Source of the DNA: an uncultured Chlorobiaceae bacterium
Lineage (GTDB): Bacteria; Bacteroidota; Chlorobiia; Chlorobiales; Chlorobiaceae
Assembly (NCBI GenBank): GCA_903994635.1
Contig: CAJEXQ010000014.1
Coordinates: 1 to 56,213 of the forward strand
Reading direction: 5' to 3'
DNA: 56,213 nt
Shown here: positions 48,943 through 56,213 of the stretch, piece by piece
Layout of the letters: every line of letters starts with the position of its first letter
Numbering within the stretch: position 1 is the first letter of the stretch
Notes under the pieces: model-generated
Database searches by the model: none
What the model was told of the DNA's origin: nothing
The model's input: only the letters and a program-made list of their open reading frames with translations
Position numbers and translations under genes: made by a program

Positions 48943-50046
48943 TTGTGGAAACCATACCGAAGAGCTATCGAAATCCTGCAGGCCGTCATGTTGACTGGCC
49001 TTCCGTTTATTACCATCAATGGTCACAGTGCGCTCTGGTTTGACATACCAACACTCAAGCTTTATGTTTTTGGATCGGTGATCTGGATCCGGGAATTCTA
49101 TCTTATTCTTGGCGTTTCGCTCTTTTTCCTCCTCTTTATTGCCTTCGTTACGGTTATCTTCGGAAGAGTGTGGTGCGGCTGGCTCTGCCCCCAGACGGTA
49201 CTGCTCGACCTGAGCCAGAGCCTTGCAAAACTTTTTGGAATGAAACAGCAGAAAACTATTCAGAGGCTTCTGCTGCTACCCCTCTCTGCCCTGGTGTCGA
49301 TCACCATGATCTGGTACTTTGTGCCTCCTGCCGAGACGCTGAAATCGCTCTTTGTCTCAACAACCATGAGCTCCTTTTTTCTGGTTCTCTGGGTAGCGGT
49401 CTACCTGGAGCTCGCCTTTCTTGGAAGAGGATTCTGTACCTCAATCTGCCCCTACGCCATGTTGCAGAATGCCCTCTTCGACAAGGATACCCTGGTGATT
49501 GAGTATGATGTTTCAAGGGATGCAACCTGTATGAAGTGCGATGAGTGCTTCAAGGTCTGCCCTGTCGGCATCGATATCAAGAAAGGGTTAAGCTCTGCCT
49601 GCATTGCCTGTGCCGAATGTATCGACGCCTGCCGGGTACTCAGTGAAAAGAGAGGGATGCCACCCTTCCCGAACTACAAGGGTCGAATAGTCCGTCCAAA
49701 AACCTTCTGGCTTGGAGGCGCAACCGCTGCTGCGGGAGTCGTTCTTTTCGTGCTGCTCTGGAGCCGTCCTCCGGTTGACTTTCTTGTCACCCGCGACAAC
49801 GCTCCCCTGCCCTCGGGCCTGAACCGCTACTCCTACACCATCTATAATAATGCTGGAGTGCCGCTTGCCCTTGAACTCTCTTCGCCCGACAACGTCACCC
49901 TTATCGGCGAACACTCGCTCCTGTTGCCGCCGTTTTCTGCACTGCATGGGCGTATATTGGTGAAATCAAACGGCAAGCTGGAGCAACTGTATCTCAACAT
50001 CTCGGGAAGCGGCATCACGAGCAGCAAAATGGTGGGGTTCCTGTAA
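48943..50046 (+). CDS. ccoG: cbb3 oxidase assembly ferredoxin CcoG/FixG
   Basis: 367 residues. The start is a TTG at 48943, supported by AGGAG at 48929-48933 and by the absence of an ATG before conserved sequence. Several membrane helices carry CGWLCPQTVLLDL (C78, C82) and CTSICPYAMLQNA (about residue 164). A ferredoxin segment near residues 196-230 has CMKCDECFKVCPVG and CIACAECIDAC, enough for two 4Fe-4S clusters. The C-terminal region is an Ig-like periplasmic domain. CcoG reduces Cu(II) for oxidase assembly. In standard ccoGHIS operons ccoH follows directly; here a toxin-antitoxin pair intervenes. Confidence 0.94.
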   Translation: MWKPYRRAIEILQAVMLTGLPFITINGHSALWFDIPTLKLYVFGSVIWIREFYLILGVSLFFLLFIAFVTVIFGRVWCGWLCPQTVLLDLSQSLAKLFGMKQQKTIQRLLLLPLSALVSITMIWYFVPPAETLKSLFVSTTMSSFFLVLWVAVYLELAFLGRGFCTSICPYAMLQNALFDKDTLVIEYDVSRDATCMKCDECFKVCPVGIDIKKGLSSACIACAECIDACRVLSEKRGMPPFPNYKGRIVRPKTFWLGGATAAAGVVLFVLLWSRPPVDFLVTRDNAPLPSGLNRYSYTIYNNAGVPLALELSSPDNVTLIGEHSLLLPPFSALHGRILVKSNGKLEQLYLNISGSGITSSKMVGFL

Positions 50047-50064
50047 ATTTTGGGGCAATTGTGG

Positions 50065-50070
50065 TATAAT
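50065..50070 (+). promoter_or_regulatory. Extended -10 promoter of the toxin-antitoxin pair
   Basis: TGGTATAAT (50062-50070) is a perfect extended -10 box (TGn plus TATAAT) just after the ccoG stop. The matching -35 position is poor, which is tolerated with extended -10 promoters. It lies about 85 bp upstream of the antitoxin start and could also feed ccoH and the genes beyond. Confidence 0.5.
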
Positions 50071-50158
50071 AATGCGAAATAGTAGTGATTTCAACAATTT
50101 TGATGAAGATGTTATTCAAGCTATACTGTTAAAAAAAATTTAGAACTGGTTGGTCAAT

Positions 50159-50395
50159 ATGAATATGGAGATGAAGGCAACACAAGTTCTTGATGCAGCT
50201 TTGCATCTATCCCATCCTGCAAGGGCATTCATTGCTGAACGCTTACTGGAAAGCCTTGATGCAGAACCTGACTTTCAGCTTTCAGCAAAATGGCAAAAAG
50301 AAATTATTCAGCGCTGCCATGAGATTGATTGTGGCAAAGTGGAATTGCTGCCGGGAGAGCAGGTTTTTGAGCAAGCCTTTGAGGATTTGATGTGA
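50159..50395 (+). CDS. Type II antitoxin, addiction-module component family
   Basis: 78 residues from the ATG at 50159; ATGs at 50165 and 50171 and a TTG at 50150 are alternatives. HLSHPARAFIAERLLESLD and the SAKWQKEIIQRCHEIDCGKV stretch match the small TIGR02574-type antitoxins paired with RelE/ParE toxins. The stop overlaps the toxin start (ATGA). It stands 112 bp after ccoG, whereas the neighbouring oxidase genes are almost touching, so the pair looks inserted. Confidence 0.8.
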   Translation: MNMEMKATQVLDAALHLSHPARAFIAERLLESLDAEPDFQLSAKWQKEIIQRCHEIDCGKVELLPGEQVFEQAFEDLM

Positions 50396-50685
50396 AAACC
50401 CTTCGCTTTCATCCCGAAGCACAGCTCGAAATGGTTGAATCTGCCAGGTTCTACGAAGCACAGCAAGTTGGACTTGGAAAACATTTTTTGGAGGCGGTTC
50501 GTTCTTCCACACAAAAGATTCGGCTATTTCCATCAATTTATCAGCATGTTGATGGAAAGATCAGGCGCTGTTGTGTTGAGCGCTTTCCATTCGGGATTGT
50601 ATTTCGTGAAAATGATGACGAGATTCAGGTTATAGCTGTCGTTCATTTCAAACGTGATCCCGACTACTGGAAAAAGAGAGTATGA
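50392..50685 (+). CDS. Type II toxin of the RelE/ParE superfamily
   Basis: 97 residues. FHPEAQLEMVESARFYEAQQ, LGKHFLEAVRSSTQKI and the final VVHFKRDPDYWKKR are characteristic of RelE/ParE toxins. It could be a ribosome-dependent mRNase or a gyrase poison; sequence alone does not decide. The frame is complete. Its TGA overlaps the ATG of ccoH (ATGA at 50682), so toxin and oxidase assembly gene are translationally coupled. That is unusual and is discussed as a finding. Confidence 0.85.
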   Translation: MKTLRFHPEAQLEMVESARFYEAQQVGLGKHFLEAVRSSTQKIRLFPSIYQHVDGKIRRCCVERFPFGIVFRENDDEIQVIAVVHFKRDPDYWKKRV

Positions 50686-51122
50686 AAATAACCCTTTCCA
50701 TCATCTATGCCTGTTTTTTTACGGCTATGGCGTGCGGATTGTTTGTTGCCTACAAATATGCTGATGGACTGGTGGAGAGCAACTATTACGACAACAGCAC
50801 CCACTATTTCCAGACAAAAGCTCTGGAAGAGAAGCTTGGCATTGCCTTGAGCCAGCCAGACTCGCTGAAACTTGGGAGCAATGCCATTCAAATCAGGGCA
50901 ACATCGCACGGCCAACCGCTCGAAACGGGCGATCTCTCACTCTTTATCGGCAACCTCTCGAATACCCGTTACGACTCGACGATGACCATGCGTCAACTGG
51001 CTCCGGGCATCTATCAGACAACAGCTACCATTCCCTTCAAAGGCGTGTGGTTTGCTCGCATTGACCTTAAACAACAGCAACAACTTATCACCACAAAAAA
51101 ATGGTTTTTCAACGTCAGATAA
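50682..51122 (+). CDS. ccoH: cbb3 oxidase assembly protein CcoH/FixH
   Basis: 146 residues. A single N-terminal helix (about 2-24, IIYACFFTAMACGLFVAYK) is followed by the FixH block YADGLVESNYYDNSTHYF and a beta-rich domain ending in W-F-A-R-I-D and KKWFFNV. FixH proteins help CcoI and CcoN maturation. The start codon overlaps the toxin stop; the 3' end overlaps the next gene by 22 bp. Confidence 0.85.
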   Translation: MKITLSIIYACFFTAMACGLFVAYKYADGLVESNYYDNSTHYFQTKALEEKLGIALSQPDSLKLGSNAIQIRATSHGQPLETGDLSLFIGNLSNTRYDSTMTMRQLAPGIYQTTATIPFKGVWFARIDLKQQQQLITTKKWFFNVR

Positions 51123-51529
51123 AGGGCTTCACGACCCTTGCACTTTTCGCCTGCATGATGACAGCAGGCATCACACTCCATGCAACAGCCGTGGATAACA
51201 GCATTCACGAAAAGGCCTGCACCGTTACCGCAGGCCAGCGAACCGTGACGCTGAACATTGAGCCGAAACCGGTGAAGCACATGAAGGAGCTCACCTTCAG
51301 CGTGACGGTAACCCCATGCGACAAGCTGCCTGAGACGCTGCTGCTCGATCTCTCAATGCCGGGAATGCAGATGGGCAAAAATCAGGTGACGCTGGTGAAA
51401 AAGAGCGCCTGCCTCTATGAGGGCAAAGGGATTATTGTGCGCTGCATGAGCGGTCGAACGCTCTGGCAGGCAACTGTCCTCTCCGACACCCTGAACAATC
51501 CGGCATTTGTCTTTAATGTCAGAGAGTGA
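51101..51529 (+). CDS. Exported FixH/YtkA-like protein with Met-rich motif
   Basis: 142 residues. A signal peptide (GFTTLALFACMMTAGITLHA) leads to a beta-rich domain of about 110 residues with LSMPGMQMGKNQV, then YEGKGIIVRCMSGRTLWQATV. That layout resembles YtkA-like domains. The closely spaced methionines and the cysteines at about 40, 73, 104 and 114 could bind copper, but this is a guess. It sits between ccoH and the CcoI copper pump with overlaps on both sides (22 and 23 bp), so a part in copper delivery to the cbb3 oxidase is likely. Confidence 0.65.
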   Translation: MVFQRQIKGFTTLALFACMMTAGITLHATAVDNSIHEKACTVTAGQRTVTLNIEPKPVKHMKELTFSVTVTPCDKLPETLLLDLSMPGMQMGKNQVTLVKKSACLYEGKGIIVRCMSGRTLWQATVLSDTLNNPAFVFNVRE

Positions 51530-53942
51530 GCAACCATCCCCCGAAAGGTTGCGCTGCGACCACTGCCTGCAGGAGACAAGCCGGGCATCGGCCATTATCG
51601 TTGAGATCAATGGAGAAAGCAAGCTCTTCTGCTGCCACGGTTGCCTCGGGGTCTACGAGCTTATCCACAGCAACTCGCTTGATGCTTTCTACAACCAGCG
51701 TTGCGACTGGCAGCCCGGCCCTCCGGCAACCGGGGTAAAACTACAGGCTTCGGCCTTCAGCGACACCGTCACCATCAGCGGCAACGAGCACCGGATTGAG
51801 CTGCTGCTCTCGGGAATCAGGTGCGCCTCCTGCGTCTGGCTCATCGAAAAGTTTTTGATGAAGATCGATGGTCTGCTCTCCATCAGGGTGAACTATGCCA
51901 CCCACAAGGCAACCATCTCCTGGAGTGGCGAAGAGGTAAGCCTCGAGGCCATACTGAACGCCATTCGCTCCATCGGCTACCTGCCCCACCCCTGCCATGG
52001 CAACGAAAGTGCCGATATGTTTGCCCGGGAGAAACAGGAGCTGCTGCTGCGCTTCGGCACCGCCGGATTTTTCTCCATGCAGCTCATGCTCTTTACCACC
52101 GCACTCTACGCGGGCTTTTTTGAAGGAATTGAGGAGCGCTACCGGCTTGCTTTCCAGCTTATTTCATGGGCGCTGGCCACGCCGGTACTCTTCTACTCGG
52201 GCTATCCCTTTCTCTCAAGCGCCCTCCGCTCATTGCGACGGCTGACGCTCAACATGGATGTGCTGGTGGCGCTTGGGGCACTCTCGGCCTACAGTTACAG
52301 CATTGCCATGATTTTTTATGGGGGGGAGATATTTTTCGATACAGCCTCGATGATCATCACCTTCATTCTGCTGGGGCGCTTTCTGGAGGCAGGCTCAAGG
52401 CTCAAGGCGGGCAACGCCATTGCCGAGCTGGCTGAGCTGCAACCGCATGAGGCGCTGAGGGTTGAGGAGAGTGGCGAAACCAGCATGGTGGCTGTTGCTG
52501 CAGTAAAAAGCGGCGAGATGATTGAGATCATCCCGGGCGACCGGATTCCGCTTGATGGCAGGGTGGTGGATGGCGAAGCTGAGGTGAACGAAGCGATGCT
52601 GACCGGTGAGTCGAATCCTGTACTGAAAACAGTGGGCAGCGATGTTTTTGCCGGAAGCTTCTCCATGAATGGCAGGCTTCGCATCCAGGTCACCGGCAAT
52701 GCGGCAAGCACCCTGCTGGCCCGTATTATCCGCACGGTGGAGGATGCCCAGGCACGCAAGGCGCCGATTCAGGGCATTGCCGACAAAACCGCCGGTTACT
52801 TTGTACCGGCCACCATCATCCTCGCGCTTGCCACCTTTCTTTACTGGAAACTCACCTCCGCCAGCACCGTCACAGCCCTGATGAACGCCGTCTCGGTGCT
52901 CGTCATCGCCTGCCCCTGCGCCCTTGGTCTGGCAACGCCGCTCGCCATTCTGGTCGGCACCACCACTGCCGGAAAGAGAGGGATTCTCGTCAAAGGGGGC
53001 GATATTTTTGAAACCGTCTCAAAAACCACGACGGTCGTGCTCGACAAAACCGGCACCATCACCACCGGCAAACCCTCCATGACCGACCTGCACGACTACG
53101 GCCTCACGTCAACGTTGATGCAGCATGTCGCCTCGCTCGAAGCCGCCTCGGAGCACCCCACCGGACGCGCCCTTGTGGCTGCCTGGCAGGGTGAGCGGCT
53201 GACGGTAACACAGTTCCGGGCAACGCCGGGCCGAGGAGTTTCAGGGGTGATTGATGGAGTTCTCTGGCGGGCGGGCTCAAAAGCCTTTATGGATGAGGAG
53301 GGTGTTCAGATGGAGCGTGAACAGATGGCTCACACTACATCGCTCGAAGCTGAAGGCAAAACCGTGGTGATGGTCGCCTGCGGCAAAAAGCTGGCCGGAG
53401 TGATCGGCATGATTGACGACCTGCGCCAGGATGCCCTTCCCCTTATTGAGGGGCTGCGAAAAAAAGGGTTCGCCCTGATGATGCTGACCGGCGACAACCG
53501 TGGAGTGGCCAACTACATCGCCGCCAAATGCGGCATCACCGACGTGCAGGCCGGGCTTGGCCCCCTCGAAAAAGCAGCAGTGATCCGCGCCCTGAGAGCA
53601 AAGGGTGCGTGCGTCATGATGGTGGGCGACGGCATCAACGACGCTCCCGCCCTGACCGAAGCCGACATCGGCATCACCCTCGGCCACGCCTCCGCCATTG
53701 CCCTTGAGAGCGCCAGCGTTGCCATCCTGAACGATGATCTCAGGCTCATCAACACCCTCGTCACAAGCTCCACGCGATGTTTTTCCATCATCAGGCAAAA
53801 CCTTGTCTGGGCCTTTTCGTATAATCTCATAGTGTTGCCACTTGCCATGTCGGGGGTGCTGCACCCCATCATCTCCGCACTGCTGATGGTGACCAGCTCC
53901 CTTGTTGTGGTAAGCAACTCCCTGCGGCTGAAAAACCTGTGA
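51507..53942 (+). CDS. ccoI: Copper-translocating P-type ATPase CcoI/FixI
   Basis: 811 residues. The N-terminus has a Cys-rich part (CDHC, then CCHGC) and a heavy-metal domain with CASC in GIRCASCVWLIEKF. Eight membrane helices, the transport motif CPC at about 469-471 (ACPCALGLATP), phosphorylated D513 in DKTGTIT, and GDGINDAPAL are all present. CcoI exports copper needed for the CcoN active site. The Cys-rich extension before the HMA domain is usual for this subgroup. Confidence 0.95.
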   Translation: MSLMSESEQPSPERLRCDHCLQETSRASAIIVEINGESKLFCCHGCLGVYELIHSNSLDAFYNQRCDWQPGPPATGVKLQASAFSDTVTISGNEHRIELLLSGIRCASCVWLIEKFLMKIDGLLSIRVNYATHKATISWSGEEVSLEAILNAIRSIGYLPHPCHGNESADMFAREKQELLLRFGTAGFFSMQLMLFTTALYAGFFEGIEERYRLAFQLISWALATPVLFYSGYPFLSSALRSLRRLTLNMDVLVALGALSAYSYSIAMIFYGGEIFFDTASMIITFILLGRFLEAGSRLKAGNAIAELAELQPHEALRVEESGETSMVAVAAVKSGEMIEIIPGDRIPLDGRVVDGEAEVNEAMLTGESNPVLKTVGSDVFAGSFSMNGRLRIQVTGNAASTLLARIIRTVEDAQARKAPIQGIADKTAGYFVPATIILALATFLYWKLTSASTVTALMNAVSVLVIACPCALGLATPLAILVGTTTAGKRGILVKGGDIFETVSKTTTVVLDKTGTITTGKPSMTDLHDYGLTSTLMQHVASLEAASEHPTGRALVAAWQGERLTVTQFRATPGRGVSGVIDGVLWRAGSKAFMDEEGVQMEREQMAHTTSLEAEGKTVVMVACGKKLAGVIGMIDDLRQDALPLIEGLRKKGFALMMLTGDNRGVANYIAAKCGITDVQAGLGPLEKAAVIRALRAKGACVMMVGDGINDAPALTEADIGITLGHASAIALESASVAILNDDLRLINTLVTSSTRCFSIIRQNLVWAFSYNLIVLPLAMSGVLHPIISALLMVTSSLVVVSNSLRLKNL

Positions 53943-53952
53943 CCAAGCAACC

Positions 53953-54153
53953 ATGAGCACCACCTTTTACCTGATCGGCATCGGTTTTTTTGTCGGCATC
54001 GCCGCATGGTTCCTCTTTATCTGGGCCGTCAAAAGCGGCCAGTTCGACGACCCCGAAGCGCCGAAATACCGGATGCTTGACGATGACGACGAGCCAGCCA
54101 AAGCGGCAAAGCCCCCAAGGCTCAGAACACCCGCAAAGAGGAAGAGCCCATGA
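53953..54153 (+). CDS. ccoS: cbb3 oxidase assembly protein CcoS
   Basis: 66 residues: one membrane helix (about 5-27), then the CcoS block SGQFDDPEAPKYRMLDDDD, and a basic tail. CcoS is needed for cofactor insertion in cbb3 oxidase. The stop overlaps the next gene by 4 bp (ATGA). Confidence 0.92.
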   Translation: MSTTFYLIGIGFFVGIAAWFLFIWAVKSGQFDDPEAPKYRMLDDDDEPAKAAKPPRLRTPAKRKSP

Positions 54154-54827
54154 GCAGTGCCCCCCTTCTCGCCATGCTCCTCTCCGGACTTGCCGGAGGA
54201 TTCGGCCACTGCATCAGCATGTGCGGGCCGGTAGTTGCCGCCTTCACCGTCGGCGAAACCCGGCAGGGAGTGCTTCACCACCTGCTCTACAACCTCGGGC
54301 GAATCACCACCTACACCATCCTCGGCGCCCTGGTCGGCCTCTCCGGCTCATTCCTTGTCCTTACCGCCTCCATCGAGCAGCTCCAGCGAGCCATCATGAT
54401 CATCGCCGGACTCTCCATCATCCTCATGGGCCTCTCCACCGCAGAGTGGCTGCCACGGAGCGCCTCAACCAGGAGCTGCACCCCCGGCAACTCACTCATC
54501 CAAAAGATCATGGCCCTCTTCAAAGCCCCGCGCTCCATCGGCGCTTACTACCCCATGGGCATCGTCCTCGGCTTTCTCCCCTGCGGCCTCACCTACACCG
54601 CCCTCCTCGCCGCCGCCCGCGCCGCCATGGAGGCACCTCACCCCTTTGCAGGAATGCTCCAGGGCGCCCTGATGATGATGCTCTTCGGCATCGGCACCGC
54701 GCCAGCGCTGATTCTTGTGGGGAAGGTGGTGAATAGTATCAGCGGCAGAATGCGGCGGTGGTTTTACCGCGTTGCCAGTGTGATTATGATTGCGACCGGG
54801 GTTTGGTTTGTGGTGGAGGGGTTTTAG
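54150..54827 (+). CDS. SafE/TauE-like membrane protein of the cco cluster
   Basis: 225 residues, six membrane helices. GGFGHCISMCGPVVAAF and GIVLGFLPCGLTYTALLAA are the paired motifs of the SafE branch, which resembles the core of DsbD/CcdA. Genes of this type commonly end ccoGHIS operons, and a role in copper or thiol handling for the oxidase is generally supposed. The sharp drop in GC right after its stop marks the end of the respiratory island. Confidence 0.85.
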   Translation: MSSAPLLAMLLSGLAGGFGHCISMCGPVVAAFTVGETRQGVLHHLLYNLGRITTYTILGALVGLSGSFLVLTASIEQLQRAIMIIAGLSIILMGLSTAEWLPRSASTRSCTPGNSLIQKIMALFKAPRSIGAYYPMGIVLGFLPCGLTYTALLAAARAAMEAPHPFAGMLQGALMMMLFGIGTAPALILVGKVVNSISGRMRRWFYRVASVIMIATGVWFVVEGF

Positions 54828-55376
54828 ATGGTTGGGAATTTGCGTATTATCAGCCATCGATATCATATCCTCTATGTATTATACTCTTTGATTGTCTCGA
54901 AACTTTGCGCCACATATTTTAAAAAAGCCAATGTAAATTTAAATCGCAATTCTTTTCCAAAAATCAATGTCAATACACTTGAAAAATTTCCTGTACCTGA
55001 AATATTGCCAGAATTTCAAAAGCGTATTGAAGTTCAGATTGATGAAATCTTAATCAAAACTAATGAATTTCAAGAAAGTAAAGCAAAGTTCATTGGGCTA
55101 GTTCAAGATAATTTAGCATTAACTTCGATTTCGAAAAGAATTGAAGCATTTTACGAATTAGATTTTAAAGATTTTATCTCAGAATTAAAAAAATTAAAAA
55201 TCAATCTTTCGTTAGCAGATCAGTCAGATTGGAAAGATTATTTTGTAAAGACAAAATCAGAAATAAACCAACTTAAATCAGAAATTACAAATGCGGATAC
55301 TGAAATTGACCGAATGGTTTATGAATTATATGGATTGACAGAGGAAGAAATTCAAATTGTGGAGGAATCTGTATGA
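54828..55376 (+). pseudogene. C-terminal remnant of a type IIG-like restriction-modification enzyme
   Basis: 182 codons, AT-rich in contrast to the GC-rich cco genes. FPKINVNTLEKFPVPEI, then a coiled-coil stretch, and EIDRMVYELYGLTEEEIQIVEE are typical of the TaqI/Eco57I-like specificity domain at the very C-terminus of single-chain restriction-methylases and PglX-like methylases. The methylase part, which would be many hundreds of residues, is absent. The frame opens directly after the SafE stop only by chance. A horizontally acquired fragment. Confidence 0.65.
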
Positions 55377-55507
55377 TGTGGCTAAAACGCTCACCATCCC
55401 TTCGCTTTCATGCACATGTGGCATTCGCACAAGGCTTGCCCTCAATCCAATAATGCCAAAAGAGCCTTCAAGCCTATCGGGAGATAACAACAACTAACGA
55501 AACCATC

Positions 55508-55705
55508 ATGAACGCGAACGCTACATATAACCCACAACTGCCGGAAGACAGTGAAGAGGCTGAAAAGCATCTCGCCCTTTTAATCCATCAAGCAGGAGAA
55601 GACGCGAGAATGCGCACAAAAATAACGATGGACAAACATTTCAAAAAACTTAACGACATGATTGCCGAGGCAGTTTTATCTCAACAAAAATCCCTCCCTT
55701 CATGA
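55508..55705 (+). CDS. Small partner protein of a zeta-toxin-like gene
   Basis: 65 residues, acidic to neutral and predicted helical (EDSEEAEKHLALLIHQAGED, FKKLNDMIAEAV). No signal peptide or known domain. The stop overlaps the following P-loop gene by 4 bp, an arrangement seen in antitoxin-toxin pairs, so it is probably the antitoxin-like partner. I do not recognise a named family. Confidence 0.5.
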   Translation: MNANATYNPQLPEDSEEAEKHLALLIHQAGEDARMRTKITMDKHFKKLNDMIAEAVLSQQKSLPS

Positions 55706-55896
55706 CAGATGCTCAAAAACCAAGATTGATTGTGGTAGCAGGGCCAAATGGTTCAGGCAAAACCACCATTACCGAAAAACTTCTCCGCCATGAATGGATG
55801 GAAGATTGTCAATACATCAATCCCGATCTGATTGCACAGCAAGAGTTTGGAGACTGGAACTCCCCTGCTGCTGTATCAATCCTGAAGGATTTCTAA
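55702..55896 (+). pseudogene. Zeta-toxin-like P-loop kinase, truncated
   Basis: 64 residues. LIVVAGPNGSGKTTITEKLL (P-loop at 14-21) and YINPDLIAQQEFGDW match the start of zeta-toxin family proteins, which phosphorylate UDP-sugars or small molecules. A whole member is about 190-200 residues. Here the frame stops after SPAAVSILKDF and nothing similar continues in other frames, so the rest was deleted. Presumably inactive. Confidence 0.7.
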
Positions 55897-55921
55897 CAAC
55901 AAACACCAAGACAATTACAAT

Positions 55922-56125
55922 ATGTCAACGGTAATGAAAAAGGAAGAAGCGCATAAACTCATTGACCTTCTGCCCCCGAAAGCTACATGGGATGACCTGA
56001 TGCACGAAATATACGTTCGTGAAACAATTGAACGCGGCTTGGCGGACAGCAATGCAGGCCGATATAAAAATGAATGGGACTCGTTGATGTCGAAATTTTC
56101 GACTAAAGTGGACCCCAGCCGGTAG
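55922..56125 (+). CDS. Orphan antitoxin-like protein, probably 3'-truncated
   Basis: 67 codons. MKKEEAHKLIDLLPPKATWD and YVRETIERGLADSNAGR resemble short antitoxins of RelE/ParE systems, whose C-terminus normally continues with a VEEVR-like helix. After residue about 55 the sequence departs (FSTKVDPSR) just where an IS21-like end appears to begin (56088). No toxin gene follows within the window. Confidence 0.45.
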   Translation: MSTVMKKEEAHKLIDLLPPKATWDDLMHEIYVRETIERGLADSNAGRYKNEWDSLMSKFSTKVDPSR

Positions 56126-56213
56126 ACAAAAAGTGGCTGAGTTTAAGTTGGTAACTTGGCCTGTTCATGCAGCGGAAAGGCGCTGCCCCTCTTTTACCTT
56201 TAACTCTTCTGTC
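56088..56213. mobile_element. Possible IS21-like insertion sequence end at the window edge
   Basis: From 56088 the sequence reads TGTCGAAATTTTCGAC, then two AAAGTGG-type units (AAAGTGGACCCC near 56105, AAAAGTGGCTGAG near 56129), a layout like IS21 ends. On the minus strand a frame ELKVKEGQRLSAA with a stop at 56165-56167 runs off the window and could be a transposase C-terminus. Both observations are weak alone. Confidence 0.35.

Overview
The window reads like a chromosomal segment of a green sulfur bacterium (Chlorobiaceae, Chlorobium/Pelodictyon-like) or a close relative. This is an inference from the overall gene set and from protein wording such as an aspartate carbamoyltransferase opening MKHLTGLC, a very large M16 peptidase lipoprotein, complete [NiFe]-hydrogenase maturation genes and a one-haem CcoP. 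No rRNA or photosynthesis marker is present to prove it. I found no tRNA, rRNA or CRISPR array.

Layout. Positions 1-4013 are a decayed locus. An IS21-type end (1-138) cuts a group II intron (139-634), and the intron itself interrupts a two-partner-secretion TpsB-like gene. Upstream of that gene lie a response regulator and a 7TMR-DISM sensor kinase broken by a frameshift. Positions 4291-17595 are housekeeping: der, an Mrp-type Fe-S ATPase and a NifU-like protein on the plus strand, then on the minus strand ftsK, gcvT, a lemA/TPM membrane trio, a RelA/SpoT enzyme, tatA and uvrB. Positions 17871-21905 carry an M16 peptidase and an LptF/G permease. Positions 21929-28007 (minus) hold hypABFCDE, which builds the NiFe(CN)2CO centre of hydrogenases. 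No hydrogenase structural gene is in the window.

Positions 28188-33783 hold pyrB, a DUF1207-like protein, a porin-like barrel, and a universal stress protein followed by an MHS-type transporter with an unusual periplasmic insert and a tiny membrane protein. Positions 33903-43451 are a housekeeping run (uvrC, TPR protein, aroE, lspA, tatD, TPR protein, cyclophilin, PLP-homeostasis protein, purine nucleoside phosphorylase, mtnA) closed by a terminator.

Positions 43511-54827 form a respiratory island: cydAB (cytochrome bd), then ccoNOQP (cbb3 oxidase), ccoG, ccoH, a Met-rich exported protein, ccoI, ccoS and a SafE-like membrane protein. The bd and cbb3 operons share an almost identical promoter-proximal element, which suggests joint control. 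A type II toxin-antitoxin pair with its own promoter-like sequence sits between ccoG and ccoH and overlaps the ccoH start codon, so the toxin gene and an oxidase assembly gene look translationally coupled. This is the most unusual arrangement in the window.

The right edge (54828-56213) is a scrapyard: an AT-rich C-terminal piece of a type IIG-like restriction-modification enzyme, a truncated zeta-toxin-like P-loop protein with its small partner, an orphan antitoxin-like ORF, and what may be another IS21-type end.
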